Shown one piece after another: positions 36,098 through 38,506 of a stretch of 38,506 nucleotides of DNA. The position numbers were made by a program, and so were the translations under genes. This DNA comes from an uncultured Flavobacteriales bacterium (GTDB lineage Bacteria; Bacteroidota; Bacteroidia; UBA10329). The stretch is taken from positions 1 to 38,506 of the forward strand of contig CALCGD010000226.1 of assembly GCA_937900875.1 (NCBI GenBank), written 5' to 3'. The notes under the pieces were generated by a model. That model was not told the DNA's origin, made no database searches, and saw only the letters and a list, made by a program, of their open reading frames with translations. Numbering within the stretch: position 1 is the stretch's first letter; each line of letters starts with the position of its first letter.

Positions 36098-37528
36098 TTA
36101 CGAGAGTTTTATCTTCTTATCAAGGTCTGCGATGTAACCGCGGAACTGCTTGTCAGTTTCAATCAGATTGTTCACCGTTCTGTAGGCGTGCAATACTGTT
36201 GCGTGATCTTTTCCACCACACTGAGCACCAATAGTTGCTAAAGACGCCTTGGTCATGTTCTTAGCATAGAACATTGCAATCTGACGAGCCTGAACAACTT
36301 CGCGCTTTCGTGTTTTAGATTTCATCAATTCAATTGGCATATCGAAGTAATCCGACACCACTTTCTGAATGTAATCTATGCTGATTTCGCGCGCTGTGTT
36401 CTTCACAAACTTGTCAATCATCTGCTTGGCAAGATCCAAGTTGATTGACTTTTTGTTTAACGATGCCTGAGCAAGTAGCGATATTAACGCTCCTTCCAGT
36501 TCTCGGATATTCGTAGTAATGCTGTAGGCAAGATATTCGAGAACTTCTTCTGGAAGTTCAATTCCATCTTGGTAAACCTTCTTGCGAAGAATTGCAATTC
36601 TAGTTTCTAGTTCTGGCGATGACAAATCAGCAGCCAATCCCCACTTAAAACGAGACAGTAATCGCTGCTCCATTCCTTGCATTTCTACAGGAGCTTTGTC
36701 GCTGGTTAAAACCAACTGCTTTCCGTTTTGATGAAGGTGATTGAAGATGTGAAAGAAAACGTCTTGCGTCTTCTCTTTACCAGCCAAAAACTGAACATCG
36801 TCCATAATTAGCACATCTATCATTTGATAGAAATGCACAAAATCATTGTGGTTGTTGTTCTTAACGGCATCGATAAACTGATGCGTGAATTTTTCTGAAG
36901 AAACGTAAAGAACTGTCTTAGAAGGGTCTTTCTCTTTTATCTCAATACCAATGGCATGAGCCAAATGCGTTTTTCCAAGGCCAACTCCTCCATATAAAAG
37001 AAGCGGATTGAAAGCCGTTCCACCAGGTTTGTTTGCCACTGCGTATCCGGCTGAGCGAGCCAAACGATTGCAATCTCCTTCAATAAAGTTGTCGAAGTTG
37101 TAATTAGCATTAAGTTGAGATTCAACCTTTACCTTTTTAAGACCTGGAATAATGAATGGGTTTCTGATTGCATCAGATCTTCCAAGATCCATTGGCATTG
37201 TAACAGGACGATTCTTGGTAGTAGCAGAGTTTGTTGGTACGCGAACAGAATATGGCTTGGTAGAGTTGTAGCCATTCTCCATAATTATCTGGTACTCCAA
37301 TCTTCCGTCAGCACCAATTTCCTTTTTTACTGTTTTTTTCAGCAAAGAGATGTAATGCTCCTCCAACCACTCATAAAAGAACTGACTAGGCACTTGAATT
37401 GTTAACACTTTGGCGTCTAACTTAACAGGAACTATGGGTTCAAACCATGTTCGGTAACTCTGATATGGGACGTTATCCCTAATTACCTCCAGACAATTGT
37501 CCCATACTACCTTACAGTCTTTCTTCAT
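36098..37528 (-). CDS. dnaA: Chromosomal replication initiator protein DnaA
   Basis: NYNFDNFIEGDCNRLARSAG, LLLYGGVGLGKTHLAHAIG Walker A, VLIMDDVQFLAGKEKTQ, LLSRFKWGL, GGKDHATVLHAYRTVNNL. Confidence 0.98.
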   Translation of the reverse strand: MKKDCKVVWDNCLEVIRDNVPYQSYRTWFEPIVPVKLDAKVLTIQVPSQFFYEWLEEHYISLLKKTVKKEIGADGRLEYQIIMENGYNSTKPYSVRVPTNSATTKNRPVTMPMDLGRSDAIRNPFIIPGLKKVKVESQLNANYNFDNFIEGDCNRLARSAGYAVANKPGGTAFNPLLLYGGVGLGKTHLAHAIGIEIKEKDPSKTVLYVSSEKFTHQFIDAVKNNNHNDFVHFYQMIDVLIMDDVQFLAGKEKTQDVFFHIFNHLHQNGKQLVLTSDKAPVEMQGMEQRLLSRFKWGLAADLSSPELETRIAILRKKVYQDGIELPEEVLEYLAYSITTNIRELEGALISLLAQASLNKKSINLDLAKQMIDKFVKNTAREISIDYIQKVVSDYFDMPIELMKSKTRKREVVQARQIAMFYAKNMTKASLATIGAQCGGKDHATVLHAYRTVNNLIETDKQFRGYIADLDKKIKLS

Positions 37529-37660
37529 GCTTTTCGGTCAATTAGCTTAGCGTTAGTGCTTTAAGGATTTTAATCTCAGAATTGAATCTAAAATGGGCTT
37601 CTGAATCCCTGAATGCGAAGCAAAAGTTGGTAAAAGAAAGATGAAAAAAAAATGAAAATG

Positions 37661-38506
37661 CTATTGACTTTGTGAAACTTTTGATGCAATATATGAGCCT
37701 TTTATAATCGTTGTTACAACGTCCATATATAAGTCAACACGTCCAAGTTTAATTCCTGCCCACCCAACTTGGCAAACCATCACGCTTTTTCCTTCCTGAT
37801 TCTTGAAATAAGAGGGCTCGTCTAAGAAGGTATGGGTATGTCCGCCTAGAATAATATCTACATTTTGACTGTTTTCGGCTACGTGTTTATCGCAAATTCG
37901 CTGTTGGTCAAAATTGTATTTCTCCGAATTGTAATCATATCCTATATGAGACAGGCAAATTACAAGCTGACAGCCCAATTCTTCTTTTAAATATTTCCCC
38001 TGCTTATTTGCCTCAGCTATTGGGTCGTTGTATCGAACATCTCCATAGAGTTTCGGATTTACCAATCCTTGTAACTCTATTCCCAATCCAAAAACGCCAA
38101 TTTTCATTCCTTCAAATTCAAAGACCTTGTTCTTTAAAGTGGTTTCGGCTAAGGCAGTTCCGCTCAATTCATAATTGGAATTAATAAAGGGAAAGTTGGT
38201 GTGGGGTAATTGTTTGGTTAATCCATCAATGCCATTGTCAAAGTCATGATTTCCGAAAGTGGCGGCATCATATCCCATTTCAGACATGAGTTTGAATTCC
38301 AATTCGCCTCCGTAGTAATTGAAGTAGGGGGTGCCTTGAAAAATATCGCCACTATCTAATAGGAGCACATTCTTTTCAGTGGCTCTTACTTGCTTAACCA
38401 TTTCTGCCCTACGGGCGAAACCGCCTAAACCAGGATACTTACTATCGGTGGTTGGAAACGGATCAATTCTACTATGAACATCATTGGTGTGAAGAATGGT
38501 GAGTTT
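37661..38506 (-). CDS. 5'-nucleotidase-like metallophosphatase (partial, N-terminus beyond window edge)
   Basis: Frame remains open to 38506 and reads KLTILHTNDVHSRIDPFPTTDSKYPGLGGFARRAEMVKQ...LLLDSGDIFQGTPYFNYYGGELEFKLMSEMGYDAATFGNHDFDNGIDGL...IILGGHTHTFLDEP. Confidence 0.9.
   Translation of the reverse strand, partial: KLTILHTNDVHSRIDPFPTTDSKYPGLGGFARRAEMVKQVRATEKNVLLLDSGDIFQGTPYFNYYGGELEFKLMSEMGYDAATFGNHDFDNGIDGLTKQLPHTNFPFINSNYELSGTALAETTLKNKVFEFEGMKIGVFGLGIELQGLVNPKLYGDVRYNDPIAEANKQGKYLKEELGCQLVICLSHIGYDYNSEKYNFDQQRICDKHVAENSQNVDIILGGHTHTFLDEPSYFKNQEGKSVMVCQVGWAGIKLGRVDLYMDVVTTIIKGSYIASKVSQSQ

Noticed and set aside
37529-37660. Possible oriC next to dnaA
   Set aside because: No cluster of TTATCCACA-type boxes in the intergenic region. 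Isolated perfect boxes at about 17302 and 27086 lie within coding sequences and are single. A GC-skew plot would be the decisive test.
1-38506. CRISPR arrays, tRNA, rRNA, IS elements
   Set aside because: No regularly spaced repeats, no cloverleaf-like intergenic sequence, no transposase motifs; intergenic gaps are mostly below 135 bp.

Overview
The window looks like a Bacteroidota (Flavobacteriales-like) chromosome segment, densely packed with mostly conserved genes. I see no CRISPR array, rRNA, tRNA, IS element or prophage. Left part: a partial LptD-like gene (-), divergent from an operon of N-acetylmuramoyl-L-alanine amidase, MCE/MlaD protein, membrane-bound HdrE/C-like Fe-S protein, HdrB-like CCG protein and a conserved unknown. 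This converges with an OstA/LptA-like, small protein, TonB-dependent receptor and CarboxypepD_reg-like operon (-). Centre: YggS-family PLP protein, alpha/beta hydrolases, sorbosone-dehydrogenase-like protein, three type IX secretion (T9SS) C-terminal-domain proteins, DnaJ/TerB protein, and mnmD, YwqK-like, mnmA, lipoprotein and S8 protease. Right part: ndk divergent from a DHH phosphoesterase, a GldI-like FKBP and a double FKBP, then a sterol desaturase family protein, an orphan NorE/COX4-like pair, an RsmI-like methyltransferase, an LMW-PTP, dnaA and a partial 5'-nucleotidase-like metallophosphatase. The strongest anomalies are: (i) the LMW-PTP gene between dnaA and the methyltransferase is frameshifted, consistent with a single ~13-nt deletion at a small inverted repeat, and it also carries a terminator-like hairpin inside the gene; (ii) a 29-bp exact repeat in the tandem FKBP domains; (iii) recurrent TAnnTTCG/TAnnTTTG motifs close to starts; (iv) a 14-bp perfect palindrome spanning two convergent stop codons; (v) a T9SS cargo-like protein that is almost only signal peptide plus sorting domain; (vi) an uncharacterised Hdr-like Fe-S module coupled to a conserved unknown protein. 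I did not find a clearly new defence or mobile system. All annotation is by reading motifs; no database search was run.
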